64,000 nt of DNA from Leeuwenhoekiella sp. MAR_2009_132 (lineage in GTDB: Bacteria; Bacteroidota; Bacteroidia; Flavobacteriales; Flavobacteriaceae). Below are positions 36,119 through 44,612 of this stretch, one piece after another. A program made the position numbers and the translations under genes. Every line of letters starts with the position of its first letter. Position 1 is the first letter of the stretch. The notes below the pieces were generated by a model that was not told where the DNA came from, did not search any database, and saw nothing but the letters and a program-made list of their open reading frames with translations. The stretch lies in assembly GCF_000687915.1 (NCBI RefSeq), contig NZ_JHZY01000004.1:1560001-1624000 (forward strand), given 5' to 3'.

Positions 36119-36586
36119 TTAGTCGTCTAAAAAACCAAGCAATAAACCTGAGGTATAATATTCAAAAATGCGTTTTTCTACGGTGAAGTCTTTATTAAAA
36201 ATCAAGGTTACCGGTAATGAGAAGGGTTTATTAGGTCGCGTAGCTTGTAGGAGTGGGAGCTCGTGAACACCATTTCGTTTAGTGAGATGTTGTTTGTTTG
36301 TAAAGATTTGACCATCAAAATGTATGGTGTCTGTGGTTTCTACATTCATGCGTAGGGCATAAAATTCTTTATTTATTTTTTTGATCACTTCAGGCTTAGT
36401 AAATACAACACGGTCTATTTTTTTACAATATGCACACCAGTCGGCGTGAAAGAAGATGAATGTTTTTTTGGGTTTTTCAACTAAAGAATCTTCTAGTTGT
36501 TCCCAGCTAATCCAATTGATTTGCGCCCGATCCTGAGCGGCAAGGCTTCCGCAGCATACAATAAGAAGAAGAATAAATCTTTTCAT
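36119..36586 (-). CDS. Exported thioredoxin-like protein
   Basis: A 155-residue protein with a signal peptide (about 1-17, ending LAAQ) and a thioredoxin fold. The redox motif is Trp50-Cys51-Ala-Tyr-Cys54 and the cis-Pro region is LPVTLIF. It is a periplasmic thioredoxin of the DUF255/SoxW-like sort. It begins 30 bases after the TonB-receptor gene on the same strand, so it is probably under the same DtxR-family control. Role in metal uptake is inferred only from that position. Confidence 0.86.
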   Translation of the reverse strand: MKRFILLLIVCCGSLAAQDRAQINWISWEQLEDSLVEKPKKTFIFFHADWCAYCKKIDRVVFTKPEVIKKINKEFYALRMNVETTDTIHFDGQIFTNKQHLTKRNGVHELPLLQATRPNKPFSLPVTLIFNKDFTVEKRIFEYYTSGLLLGFLDD

Positions 36587-36616
36587 AACAATCTATTTTG
36601 CCCGTGTGGCCCGCAA

Positions 36617-38971
36617 TTAGAAGTCGCCAAAACGTATTCCGAAGAAAACAGTGCGCGGTCTATTAGGACCATAAATATAATTTGAGTCTCTAAGCGCGCC
36701 TTGGTCAAAGTCGTTTTGATAGCTGTTAAACACATTTTGAACCCCACCACTTAATTCTATATGCAGGTGTTCTGTCAGGTCAAAATGATAGGTAATTTTG
36801 GATGTAACATCCATAAAAGATGGGGTGTCTTCCAGTTTTATAAAGCCACTTTCGGTAATCACGTGAGGGGCAATCATAGTGCCGGTATAACTTCCGGTAA
36901 AGTCAACCTTTAAGGCTTCATTTACCGTCCAGTTGGTATTAAAAAAGCCATATACATTAGGCGATCGTACAAATTGATCTGTCAAAACATCAGACTCATT
37001 GGGGTTGCTTCCATCGGCTTCAAAGAGAATTTGGTTTTCGTTGTAAATAGATTGTTGGTAGGTAATTCCTGCCTGAAACAACAAAGCCTTGTTTGGAGAT
37101 ACATTAAATTCAATATTAGTACCTGCTACGTAGGCGCCGTTACCGTTACGAGATTCTTCAAGAATAGAACCATTGGGTAATGAAGCACCCGTGCTCACCA
37201 GAGTAAATGGGTTTTCTAGTGTGGTGTAAAAGCCTTCTACCAGCAAACTGGTTTGTACTTTATTGAACTCTTTTGTGAAATTTAAAGATGCTGTATAAGC
37301 ATTTGAGAATTCGCTTTCCAGATCGTTTGATAAAATTACGAAGCGTTGCTCACCACCTACCGAACTGATGTGCAGATCTTCATTAAAAGCTTGCGGAGCT
37401 CGAAAGCCGCGTGCGTAACCTCCTCTAAACTGAAGGTCATCTGTAAAGTTGTAAAGCAAGGTTAATCGCGGACTGAAAACTGCTTGAGAAACTGTTGAGG
37501 TGCGGGAAACATTTTGAATTTGATAAAACCCATCAATAGTAATGTGGTCTAGCCGCGCGCCTATTAATGTGGTAAAACGCTCTGTAGGTTTCCACTCATA
37601 CTGACTGTAAAAACCTAAGCTATTCACTTCTTGATCAACTACACGATTATAACCTAAAATAGCATCCTCGGTATCGTTAAGTTGATACTCTAAGCCTGAG
37701 GTGAGCACATCATTATTCTTAAATGTATGTGTGAATTTAGTGCCAGCCACAAAAGCAATATCTGTAGTTTTTCCGAAAGAATTGTTTGCAGCAGTAGAAT
37801 CTACTCGCGTTCGGCCGCCGCCTAATCCGCCGTAATAACTGTCCCGATTGGTGTGTTGTATCGAAGCGTAAGCCGTAAGATTATTGGTGCGAGAGTCATT
37901 AAACAACTCATAATCTACACCCGCAAAAATCGTATTGTGGTCTAGCTCTTCAGTGATATCTGTAAATTGTGGTGCCAAATCAAGCCGATCTCCACCACGC
38001 CTGTATTCTTTAATCGCTGTAAAATCTAAGCCCAGCTTACTATTATCGTTAGGACGATAAAATGTTTTCATTCCAAATGAATTATTAGTGAGTTTCGTTA
38101 TTTCACTAAAATCGTCATCATTAGCATCAAATGCATCACGATTGCGATACATTCCGTAAAGTGTAATTCCGGCGGTCAAATCTTCGCTTACAATTGATGA
38201 ATTTATATTGAGGTTACGGTCTGGAGTTTCACCATTTATTAAACCAAGACTGCTGTTTACTTCCCAGCTGTTGTTAATGGGTTCTTTAGTAATAATATTT
38301 ATCGTTCCGGCGATTGCGCTAGACCCAAAAAGTGCAGAGCCACCACTACGTACCACTTCTACACGGTCGATGATACTAACCGGAATTTGTTCAAGACCAT
38401 ACACGCCATTAAGTGCGCTAAAAACTGGGCGACTATTCAATAAAACCTGTGTGTATTGACCACCCAAACCATTAAGGCGCACCTGCGTAAATCCGCAATT
38501 TTGACAATTGGTTTCTACCCGAACGCCCGGTTGATAATTTAAACCGTCTGCAAGCGAAATAGATTGTGTTGCTTTAAACAGTTTCGGACTTAAGACATTT
38601 ACAATTACTGCCGCTTTTTTCTTGCTTATTCTATTCCGCGTAGCGCTAACCACCACCTCTTCTAAACTCAGTAAATCTTCAGTAAGGTTGATATTAAGTG
38701 GCTTTTCAACAAACTCTGCGGGATTAATTGTTTTTTTTAAAGTTTTAATACCTACTGCTTGAATCACTAATGTGATGTATTTATCAGGAACATCAAGTTG
38801 AAAAAACCCGTTTTCATCTGCAGCAACTCCGATTGTTGTATCACTAACCAGAATCGTCGCAAAGGGTAGTTTTGTGTTATTATGCGAGATGTTGCCGTGT
38901 ATTGTGATGGTTTCTTGTGCAAAAGTCACGCAGTAAATGCTTAAAAATAGAATCCTAATCAAATACCTCAT
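36617..38971 (-). CDS. TonB-dependent outer-membrane receptor, probably for a metal complex or haem
   Basis: A 784-residue receptor: signal peptide (about 1-18), carboxypeptidase-regulatory-like domain (about 22-105), plug (about 107-235) and a 22-strand barrel ending in Phe (FFGIRFGDF). The plug has the unusual paired cysteines NCQNCG (about 154-159) ahead of RLNGLGGQYTQVLL, seen in a Bacteroidota subgroup of metal/haem receptors. Start lies 29 bases from a DtxR-type operator shared with the divergent repressor gene. Ligand is not provable; metal-repressed uptake of iron or manganese species is inferred. Confidence 0.9.
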   Translation of the reverse strand: MRYLIRILFLSIYCVTFAQETITIHGNISHNNTKLPFATILVSDTTIGVAADENGFFQLDVPDKYITLVIQAVGIKTLKKTINPAEFVEKPLNINLTEDLLSLEEVVVSATRNRISKKKAAVIVNVLSPKLFKATQSISLADGLNYQPGVRVETNCQNCGFTQVRLNGLGGQYTQVLLNSRPVFSALNGVYGLEQIPVSIIDRVEVVRSGGSALFGSSAIAGTINIITKEPINNSWEVNSSLGLINGETPDRNLNINSSIVSEDLTAGITLYGMYRNRDAFDANDDDFSEITKLTNNSFGMKTFYRPNDNSKLGLDFTAIKEYRRGGDRLDLAPQFTDITEELDHNTIFAGVDYELFNDSRTNNLTAYASIQHTNRDSYYGGLGGGRTRVDSTAANNSFGKTTDIAFVAGTKFTHTFKNNDVLTSGLEYQLNDTEDAILGYNRVVDQEVNSLGFYSQYEWKPTERFTTLIGARLDHITIDGFYQIQNVSRTSTVSQAVFSPRLTLLYNFTDDLQFRGGYARGFRAPQAFNEDLHISSVGGEQRFVILSNDLESEFSNAYTASLNFTKEFNKVQTSLLVEGFYTTLENPFTLVSTGASLPNGSILEESRNGNGAYVAGTNIEFNVSPNKALLFQAGITYQQSIYNENQILFEADGSNPNESDVLTDQFVRSPNVYGFFNTNWTVNEALKVDFTGSYTGTMIAPHVITESGFIKLEDTPSFMDVTSKITYHFDLTEHLHIELSGGVQNVFNSYQNDFDQGALRDSNYIYGPNRPRTVFFGIRFGDF

Positions 38972-38999
38972 AGTTGTTTATGTATTGTCAAAAATAAAG

Positions 39000-39015
39000 T
39001 TTAGGTAAACCTAAA
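39000..39015. promoter_or_regulatory. DtxR/MntR-family operator
   Basis: TTTAGGTAAACCTAAA: two 7-base inverted half-sites (TTTAGGT, ACCTAAA) around AA. It lies between a TonB receptor gene and a DtxR-family repressor gene and just upstream of a TATATTTG -7 box (39019-39026) for the repressor. Half-site matches the TTAGGT-type arms of IdeR/DtxR boxes. Confidence 0.82.
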
Positions 39016-39018
39016 AAA

Positions 39019-39026
39019 TATATTTG
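39019..39026 (+). promoter_or_regulatory. -7 promoter box of the DtxR-family gene
   Basis: TATATTTG is a perfect match to TAnnTTTG, 40 bases before the ATG. The operator ends 3 bases upstream, so a bound repressor would cover the space between -33 and -7. Confidence 0.65.
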
Positions 39027-39066
39027 AATATTTTGACGTATTATTGTGGTATAATTAAATATAAGT

Positions 39067-39717
39067 ATGACTTTTTCTGAAGAAAATTATTTAAAATCGA
39101 TTTACGCCTTGCAAAAAGATAGTCCTAAGGGTGTGAGTACGACGGTTTTATCTCAGTATTTAGAGACAAAACCGGCATCGACTACAGAAATGATTAAAAA
39201 ACTAAATGATAAGGATTTAGTGAATTATCAGCCGTATCAAGGAGTGCTTTTAAATAAAAAAGGAGAAGAAATCGCCTTGCGTGTGGTTCGGAAACACCGC
39301 CTCTGGGAAACTTTTTTAGTACAGAAATTAGATTTTAGTTGGGATGAGATTCATGACGTGGCAGAGCAGCTTGAACACATAAAATCTGAAAAGTTGATAC
39401 GAGAACTAGATCGTTTTTTGGGGTTTCCCAAGCACGATCCGCATGGAGATCCCATTCCTGATGCAGATGGAAATATCATAAAAATGGAAAAGAAGCGTGT
39501 TTCTCAATTAGTTCCCGGAGATGTGGGAACCTGTATTGGGGTTAATGACACCTCGTCGTCTTTTTTGCAGTTTCTCGATCAGCAAAATATACGGTTAGGG
39601 AGCGTTTTAGAAATTTTAAATATTCAGGAGTTTGATAAAAGTATGCGGGTGCGTATAGAGGAGCGTGAATTGTCCTTATCACAAATCGCCACAGAACATA
39701 TTTATGTGCGTATTTAA
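39067..39717 (+). CDS. DtxR/MntR-family metal-dependent transcriptional repressor
   Basis: A 216-residue regulator. Winged helix at about 1-60 (SENYLKSIYAL, KPASTTEMIKKL), dimerisation and metal-ligand helices at about 70-135 (RKHRLWETFL, HDVAEQLEHIKSE), and a C-terminal FeoA/SH3-like domain (about 145-215). It is divergent from the TonB receptor and is followed 42 bases on by a ZIP transporter, probably in one unit. Whether it senses Mn(II) or Fe(II) cannot be fixed. A three-domain form is closer to iron- and manganese-sensing DtxR than to short MntR. Confidence 0.92.
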   Translation: MTFSEENYLKSIYALQKDSPKGVSTTVLSQYLETKPASTTEMIKKLNDKDLVNYQPYQGVLLNKKGEEIALRVVRKHRLWETFLVQKLDFSWDEIHDVAEQLEHIKSEKLIRELDRFLGFPKHDPHGDPIPDADGNIIKMEKKRVSQLVPGDVGTCIGVNDTSSSFLQFLDQQNIRLGSVLEILNIQEFDKSMRVRIEERELSLSQIATEHIYVRI

Positions 39718-39759
39718 AAGTATTAAAAAGTAAGTTTTAGATTTTAATTCTACTGTAAA

Positions 39760-40581
39760 ATGAATGAAATAATAGATTATTTTGAAACCTTAGACCCGGT
39801 TATGGGTGCTTTTTTAGCGACACTTTTTACGTGGGGTGTGACCGCTTTAGGCGCCTCTCTGGTTTTCTTTTTTAAAGGGATGAATCGTAAGGTTTTTGAT
39901 GCAATGTTAGGATTTGCAGGAGGCGTCATGGTTGCCGCTAGTTTCTGGAGTTTACTGGCACCGGGAATCGAAATGAGCCCCGGGGAAGGTTTTATAAAAG
40001 TGATACCCGCAGCAGTGGGATTTGCTCTGGGTGCTGCATTTTTGTTTGGTTTAGACAAAGTATTGCCACATTTACACGTAAACTTTAAAGAGGAAGATAA
40101 AGAAGGTATTCGCAGTCCCTGGCATAAATCGGTATTGTTAACGCTGGCGATAACGCTTCACAACATCCCCGAAGGTCTTGCGGTAGGGGTGTTGTTTGGT
40201 GGTGTTGCGGCCGGTTTTGATGGCGCAACCATAGGGGGTGCCGTGGCGCTTGCCATAGGTATAGGTTTGCAAAATTTCCCGGAAGGTTTTGCAGTTGCCG
40301 TACCCTTACGCAAACAAGGTTTCAGTAGATGGAAGAGTTTTCACTACGGTCAGCTTTCTGCGATCGTTGAGCCTATTGCAGCAGTAATAGGTGCCTATGC
40401 GGTAATGACTTTTAAACCTATTTTACCGTATGCTTTAGCTTTTGCCGCAGGAGCCATGATTTTTGTGGTAGTAGAAGAAGTAGTTCCCGAATCGCAACAA
40501 GGGAGTAATACAGATATTGCCACACTAGGCTTTATAGGAGGATTTATTCTAATGATGACACTTGATGTAGGGCTAGGATAA
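39760..40581 (+). CDS. ZIP-family divalent metal transporter
   Basis: A 273-residue eight-helix ZIP protein. The metal-path motifs are intact: HNIPEG (134-139) in helix 4 and NFPEG (172-176) in helix 5. A loop of His and acidic residues (LPHLHVNFKEEDKEG, 102-116) between helices 3 and 4 is likely cytosolic. It imports Zn, Fe or Mn. Location right after the DtxR-family gene, in the same direction, links it to that regulon. Usual length for the bacterial ZupT-like branch. Confidence 0.92.
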   Translation: MNEIIDYFETLDPVMGAFLATLFTWGVTALGASLVFFFKGMNRKVFDAMLGFAGGVMVAASFWSLLAPGIEMSPGEGFIKVIPAAVGFALGAAFLFGLDKVLPHLHVNFKEEDKEGIRSPWHKSVLLTLAITLHNIPEGLAVGVLFGGVAAGFDGATIGGAVALAIGIGLQNFPEGFAVAVPLRKQGFSRWKSFHYGQLSAIVEPIAAVIGAYAVMTFKPILPYALAFAAGAMIFVVVEEVVPESQQGSNTDIATLGFIGGFILMMTLDVGLG

Positions 40582-40635
40582 TTGCAACGGTACAGCTTTT
40601 ATTTGAGTCTTTATTAAATAACTCACAATTGTATT

Positions 40636-41073
40636 ATGAAAAAGCTAGCACTTATATTATTCAGTTTGTTTAGTGTGGTATCTACAGCGCAAACAATTGT
40701 TATATCTAATGATTCAATAAGTGCTAAAAAGCAGGTTCCTGAACCTCAATTTGTGGTACTAGTACCCTTTGGTAAACTTACTTCTTTTGGGGATGTGGCA
40801 ATCAAAGTTACTAAAGTTGTAGATTCCAGATGTCCTAGTGACGTAATCTGTGTTTGGGCAGGAAACGTAGGTGTTGAGTATTCAGTATATAGAGATGGAA
40901 AATTTGTGGAAGACTGCAAAGCGATCTTAGGGGCAAAAGAAGAGTTTGTTAGTTTGCTAGATACTGCCGGTACAAGTCTTGCTGCACTTTCTGTACATCC
41001 TTATCCTAAAACTTCCGAAGAAAGAATATCCCAAAAAGATTATATTTTTAGTGTAGTTTGGAAGCAGAATTAG
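40636..41073 (+). CDS. Small secreted protein with conserved Cys pair
   Basis: A 145-residue protein with a signal peptide (1-18, ending STAQ). The motif DSRCPSDVICVWAG (63-76, Cys66 and Cys72) is typical of a widespread family of small exported proteins of unknown function; the two cysteines probably form a disulfide. A beta-rich domain follows. It stands after the ZIP gene, 54 bases on, and its stop overlaps that of the FeoB-associated gene on the other strand by 3 bases. Function unknown. Confidence 0.8.
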   Translation: MKKLALILFSLFSVVSTAQTIVISNDSISAKKQVPEPQFVVLVPFGKLTSFGDVAIKVTKVVDSRCPSDVICVWAGNVGVEYSVYRDGKFVEDCKAILGAKEEFVSLLDTAGTSLAALSVHPYPKTSEERISQKDYIFSVVWKQN

Positions 41074-41210
41074 TGACAGCCACAGTTATCGCTTCCACAG
41101 GATTTATCACCCGATTTGCTGCTTAAAAATGCTGGTTTCCAAACATATTTAGTTACAAGATATCCTACAGCAACTAAAAAAATAAGAAGTACTATTATAT
41201 TCTGTATCAT
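41070..41210 (-). CDS. FeoB-associated Cys-rich membrane protein
   Basis: A 46-residue protein found by translating the minus strand; it starts MIQNIIVLLIFLVAVGYLVT, one transmembrane helix, then a basic segment and the Cys-rich tail KSCGSDNCGCH with three Cys and a final His. That architecture and its position right after feoB identify the family of short Cys-rich FeoB partners. It probably binds metal at the membrane. 47 bases separate it from the feoB stop, with a small TTTCGC/GCGAAA hairpin between. Too short for usual ORF calling. Confidence 0.85.
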   Translation of the reverse strand: MIQNIIVLLIFLVAVGYLVTKYVWKPAFLSSKSGDKSCGSDNCGCH

Positions 41211-41235
41211 AATAATTTTGTTTTTAATGGTTTGC

Positions 41236-41251
41236 TTTCGCTAAAGCGAAA
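41236..41251 (-). repeat. Small hairpin between feoB and the Cys-rich gene
   Basis: TTTCGC-TAAA-GCGAAA, a 6-bp stem in the feo operon spacer. It may attenuate read-through to the Cys-rich gene or stabilise the feoB mRNA 3' end. No long T tract follows. Confidence 0.45.
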
Positions 41252-41257
41252 AAACAC

Positions 41258-43360
41258 TTAAATCAATACTTGATAAGCAATTAAAGCAACTACATAGGCA
41301 AAACCACTCATAATTACGACTTGTAGTATGGGCCACTTCCAGGTATTGGTCTCTCGTTTAACAATTGCCAGAGTACTCATACATTGCATTGCAAAAGCGT
41401 AAAATAATAGGAGGGAAACACCACTTGCCAGATTAAACAGCGGGCCACCTAAAATAGGATTTACTTCGCCTGCCATTCTGTTTTTAATAGTTTCTTCTTC
41501 GTCACTACCTACGCTATAAATGGTTGCTAGCGTGCCTACAAATACTTCACGGGCTGCAAATGAACTTACAATAGCGATGCCTATCTTCCAATCGTAACCT
41601 AAAGGACGCACAACAGGTTCTATAGCTTTACCCATATAGCCAATGTAGCTGTATTCCAGTTTTTCTGAAGCGATGTGTTTATCGAGTTCGCTTTCTGGGA
41701 AATCTCCGGCTTGCATGCGTTCAACAGCATTTGCTTCGGCATTATTAAAAGCATCTCCGGGACCATTAGAAGCTAAAACCCACAGCACAATAGAGATTGC
41801 AAGAATTATTTTACCGGCACCTACGATAAATGATTTTGTCTTTTCGATCACATTATAAGCAACGTTTTTAAACAACGGAAGCTTATAGTTAGGCATCTCA
41901 ATAACAAAAAAGGTACGGCTTTTAATTTTAAGTATTCGATCTAAAAGCCAGGCAGAAAGTATTGCGGTACCAAACCCAATGAGGTATAACCCCATAAGTA
42001 CTAAACTCTGTAGATTGAAAATGTAAAGTACTTGTTGGTCTGGTATAACTAATGAGATGATGATAAGATATACCGGCAATCGTGCGCTACAGGTTGTAAA
42101 TGGGGTGACGAGAATGGTAATAAGGCGTTCTTTCCAGTTTTCGATATTACGGGTAGCCATAATCGCAGGAATCGCACAGGCAGTACCCGAAACCAGTGGT
42201 ACAACGCTTTTTCCGCTTAGGCCAAAACGACGCATAATACGATCCATCAAAAAGACCACACGACTCATATACCCACTTTCTTCGAGTATAGAAATAAAGA
42301 GAAATAAAAAGGCAATCTGCGGAATAAAAATTACAATACCTCCTAAACCGGGTATGATTCCTTCGGCGATAAGACTTGTAAACGCACCCGGTGGCATCGT
42401 ATTACGTACCCATTCTCCCATTGCGGCAAAAGACTCATCAATAAGGTCCATAGGGTAGGAAGACCAGTCGTAAATCGCCTGAAAAATAAGCAGTAAAATC
42501 GCAAAAAATATGATGTATCCCCAGAATTTATGAGTAAGCACGCGATCTAGTCTGCTGCGCAAATCTTTAGCTGCCAGATGATCTATACTCAGTGTTTCTT
42601 TTAGAACACCATTTATAAACTGGTAGCGTACAATAGTTTCTTTTTGCTGTAAACGTTTAAGATTAGATTTACTTTCGGTTTGAAAACTGGTAATACTTTG
42701 CATTTCATTACGGTCAAGTTTACCAAAATTTACATCCTGGGTAATAACCAACCATAATTTGTACAAATCCTGTTTCGGAAATGCTTTGCGTAAGCGATCA
42801 AAGTATTCTGGCGCAATTACCGAAGCATTTACACAAGGTTCAACAGAGAGTTCTTTATAATTTGTAATTAGTTCTTTAAGATTCTCAAAGCCGGTGTTTT
42901 TACGCGAGCTCACCAGTGCAATTTTGGTCTGCAGACGCTCTTCAAGCTTTTCAATATCTAGCGTAATGGCTTTACGCTGCATACGATCTGCCATATTGAT
43001 AACCAGAATCGTAGGTATTTTTAAATCTTTAATTTGAGTAAACAGCAGCAGATTCCGTTTTAGGTTTTCTACATCAGAAACCACAACGGCGACGTCTGGA
43101 TAATCTTTATCGTTTTTATTTAAAAGTAATTCTATAACCACATTCTCATCAAGAGAGCTGGCATTAAGGCTGTAGGTACCAGGAAGATCAAGTATATGTG
43201 CTTTAACCCCTCGAGGAAGTTTGCATATACCTTCTTTCTTTTCTACCGTAATTCCCGGGTAGTTTCCTACCTGTTGTTTAAGACCGGTTAATTGATTAAA
43301 AACGGAAGTCTTACCGGTATTAGGGTTTCCTATAAGGGCTACGTTTAACTGTTTACTCAT
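41258..43360 (-). CDS. feoB: Ferrous iron transporter FeoB
   Basis: A 700-residue FeoB. The N-terminal G domain has G1 GNPNTGKT (11-18), G3 DLPG (58-61) and G4 NMAD (122-125). A helical GDI-like domain follows (about 175-270), then a polytopic membrane domain with two Gate motifs (GYMSRVVFLMDRIMRRFGLSG near 370; SSFAAREVFVG near 595). It imports Fe(II) coupled to GTP hydrolysis. Start overlaps the feoA stop by 4 bases. Together with FeoA and the Cys-rich protein it forms a full feo operon. Confidence 0.96.
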   Translation of the reverse strand: MSKQLNVALIGNPNTGKTSVFNQLTGLKQQVGNYPGITVEKKEGICKLPRGVKAHILDLPGTYSLNASSLDENVVIELLLNKNDKDYPDVAVVVSDVENLKRNLLLFTQIKDLKIPTILVINMADRMQRKAITLDIEKLEERLQTKIALVSSRKNTGFENLKELITNYKELSVEPCVNASVIAPEYFDRLRKAFPKQDLYKLWLVITQDVNFGKLDRNEMQSITSFQTESKSNLKRLQQKETIVRYQFINGVLKETLSIDHLAAKDLRSRLDRVLTHKFWGYIIFFAILLLIFQAIYDWSSYPMDLIDESFAAMGEWVRNTMPPGAFTSLIAEGIIPGLGGIVIFIPQIAFLFLFISILEESGYMSRVVFLMDRIMRRFGLSGKSVVPLVSGTACAIPAIMATRNIENWKERLITILVTPFTTCSARLPVYLIIISLVIPDQQVLYIFNLQSLVLMGLYLIGFGTAILSAWLLDRILKIKSRTFFVIEMPNYKLPLFKNVAYNVIEKTKSFIVGAGKIILAISIVLWVLASNGPGDAFNNAEANAVERMQAGDFPESELDKHIASEKLEYSYIGYMGKAIEPVVRPLGYDWKIGIAIVSSFAAREVFVGTLATIYSVGSDEEETIKNRMAGEVNPILGGPLFNLASGVSLLLFYAFAMQCMSTLAIVKRETNTWKWPILQVVIMSGFAYVVALIAYQVLI

Positions 43361-43590
43361 TGCGAGAGCTTTTCTACAAGGATATGACTGGCAGTTTCTT
43401 TACGTATTGCCAGGTGACTACCATTGATGTTGAGATACATGGGGTCTTTAAACGGTGCAATCTGAACCAATTCTACTTCATTACCGGGCAGGCAGCCCAT
43501 TTCTAAAAGCTTAAGAGGTACCATATCTAAGGTAAACTCTTTAATTATAGCTTTCTCGCCACGCTTCAGAAGATCTAATGAAATAATCAA
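43357..43590 (-). CDS. feoA: Ferrous iron transport accessory protein FeoA
   Basis: A 77-residue SH3-like FeoA protein (LKRGEKAIIKEF, LLEMGCLPGNEVELVQIAPFKDP, AIRKETASHILVE). Overlaps feoB by 4 bases and is translated first. It is thought to regulate or stabilise FeoB. Immediately upstream is a degenerate inverted repeat like the DtxR-type operator (43597-43613). Confidence 0.94.
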   Translation of the reverse strand: MIISLDLLKRGEKAIIKEFTLDMVPLKLLEMGCLPGNEVELVQIAPFKDPMYLNINGSHLAIRKETASHILVEKLSQ

Positions 43591-43687
43591 AATTTATTTA
43601 GATTGAATTTAAACAAGGCAAAAGTAATGGAAAAGCAACAGACTCGAAAAGATTTGAGGTATAAAGTATGCTTAAAATAGCAGGTAT

Positions 43688-44368
43688 TTAGTCGTAAACC
43701 CGACTTTCAATTTGTTGAAGTATAGCAATGTCTTCTAGCAATTGCTCAATAGCTTCGGGATCTGTACCGTCATAAAAGCCTCTAATTCGTTTTTCAGAAT
43801 CAATGAGCATAAAATTTTCAGTATGTATCATATCATATTTATCGCCATTTCCCGCAGTTTTTACAGCCAAATAACTCTTTCGCGCCAGCTCATAAATTTC
43901 TTTTTTGGGTCCTGTAACGAGATTCCATTGTGCATCATTAACCCCTTTTTCTATAGCATAGCGTTTTAATTGAGCTACGGTATCTGTTGCAGGTATCACC
44001 GTGTGTGAGAGTAGTTTTACTTTGGGATTGTTTTTAAGCTTTTCCTGTATTTGCACCATATGTTCGGTCATAATAGGGCAAATCGTCTGGCAGGTGGTAA
44101 AGAAAAAATCGGCTACGTAAATCCCGGGATAGTCTTTTTGAGTAATGGTATCTCCGTTTTGATTAACCAGTTTAAAGTCGGCAATTTTGTGGTATTTTTT
44201 TACAAACTGAACCGTGCTGTCTACAAGTGTATTATCTACCATCGTAGGTTGGTAAATAGGCAGGCTGGGTTCTGGTTTAAGAAGGGTATAAAATATGTAA
44301 AGAATTACTGCGGAAAGGATCACCATTACAATGGCAAACTTTTTGTACTTAGCAAAAAACTGAAGCAT
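43688..44368 (-). CDS. SCO1/SenC-family copper chaperone
   Basis: A 226-residue membrane-anchored protein: one N-terminal helix (about 11-30), then a thioredoxin-like domain with the copper ligands Cys93-x3-Cys97 (TTCQTICP) and His182 (IHTENF). SCO proteins carry copper to the CuA site of cytochrome c oxidase or act as thiol oxidoreductases. Here it stands alone, 97 bases upstream of feoA on the same strand, without oxidase genes. It may be co-transcribed with feoAB, which would link copper and iron handling. Confidence 0.92.
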   Translation of the reverse strand: MLQFFAKYKKFAIVMVILSAVILYIFYTLLKPEPSLPIYQPTMVDNTLVDSTVQFVKKYHKIADFKLVNQNGDTITQKDYPGIYVADFFFTTCQTICPIMTEHMVQIQEKLKNNPKVKLLSHTVIPATDTVAQLKRYAIEKGVNDAQWNLVTGPKKEIYELARKSYLAVKTAGNGDKYDMIHTENFMLIDSEKRIRGFYDGTDPEAIEQLLEDIAILQQIESRVYD

Positions 44369-44612
44369 AAACTGCGTTTTAGATTACAAAATTACAACCC
44401 GAATCGCGCCTGGCAAAAGTATTCTAAGGCTATCTTTTTAAATGCCCGCTGCAGCACGCTGTAAATACTTTTGTATGCGGATGTAAAAGGTTACTTTTGT
44501 GCACTTTTTAAGGCCCCTTGCCTTTTAATTAATATAGTATTTTTAGTTTTTAAGGTATCTTTTATTCCCTGTAATACGTGATTAGATTGATACCTTTAGT
44601 TATATAAAATTT

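Noticed and set aside
42057..42458. 133-codon plus-strand frame inside feoB
   Set aside because: Antisense shadow of the membrane domain; no independent support.
44051..44464. 137-codon plus-strand frame opposite the SCO gene
   Set aside because: Antisense shadow with Asn/Lys/Cys-rich random character.
44414..44473. 10-bp inverted repeat CAAAAGTATT/AATACTTTTG upstream of rseP
   Set aside because: The arms are 40 bases apart and A/T-rich; such pairs are expected by chance several times in a window of this size, and no T tract follows.
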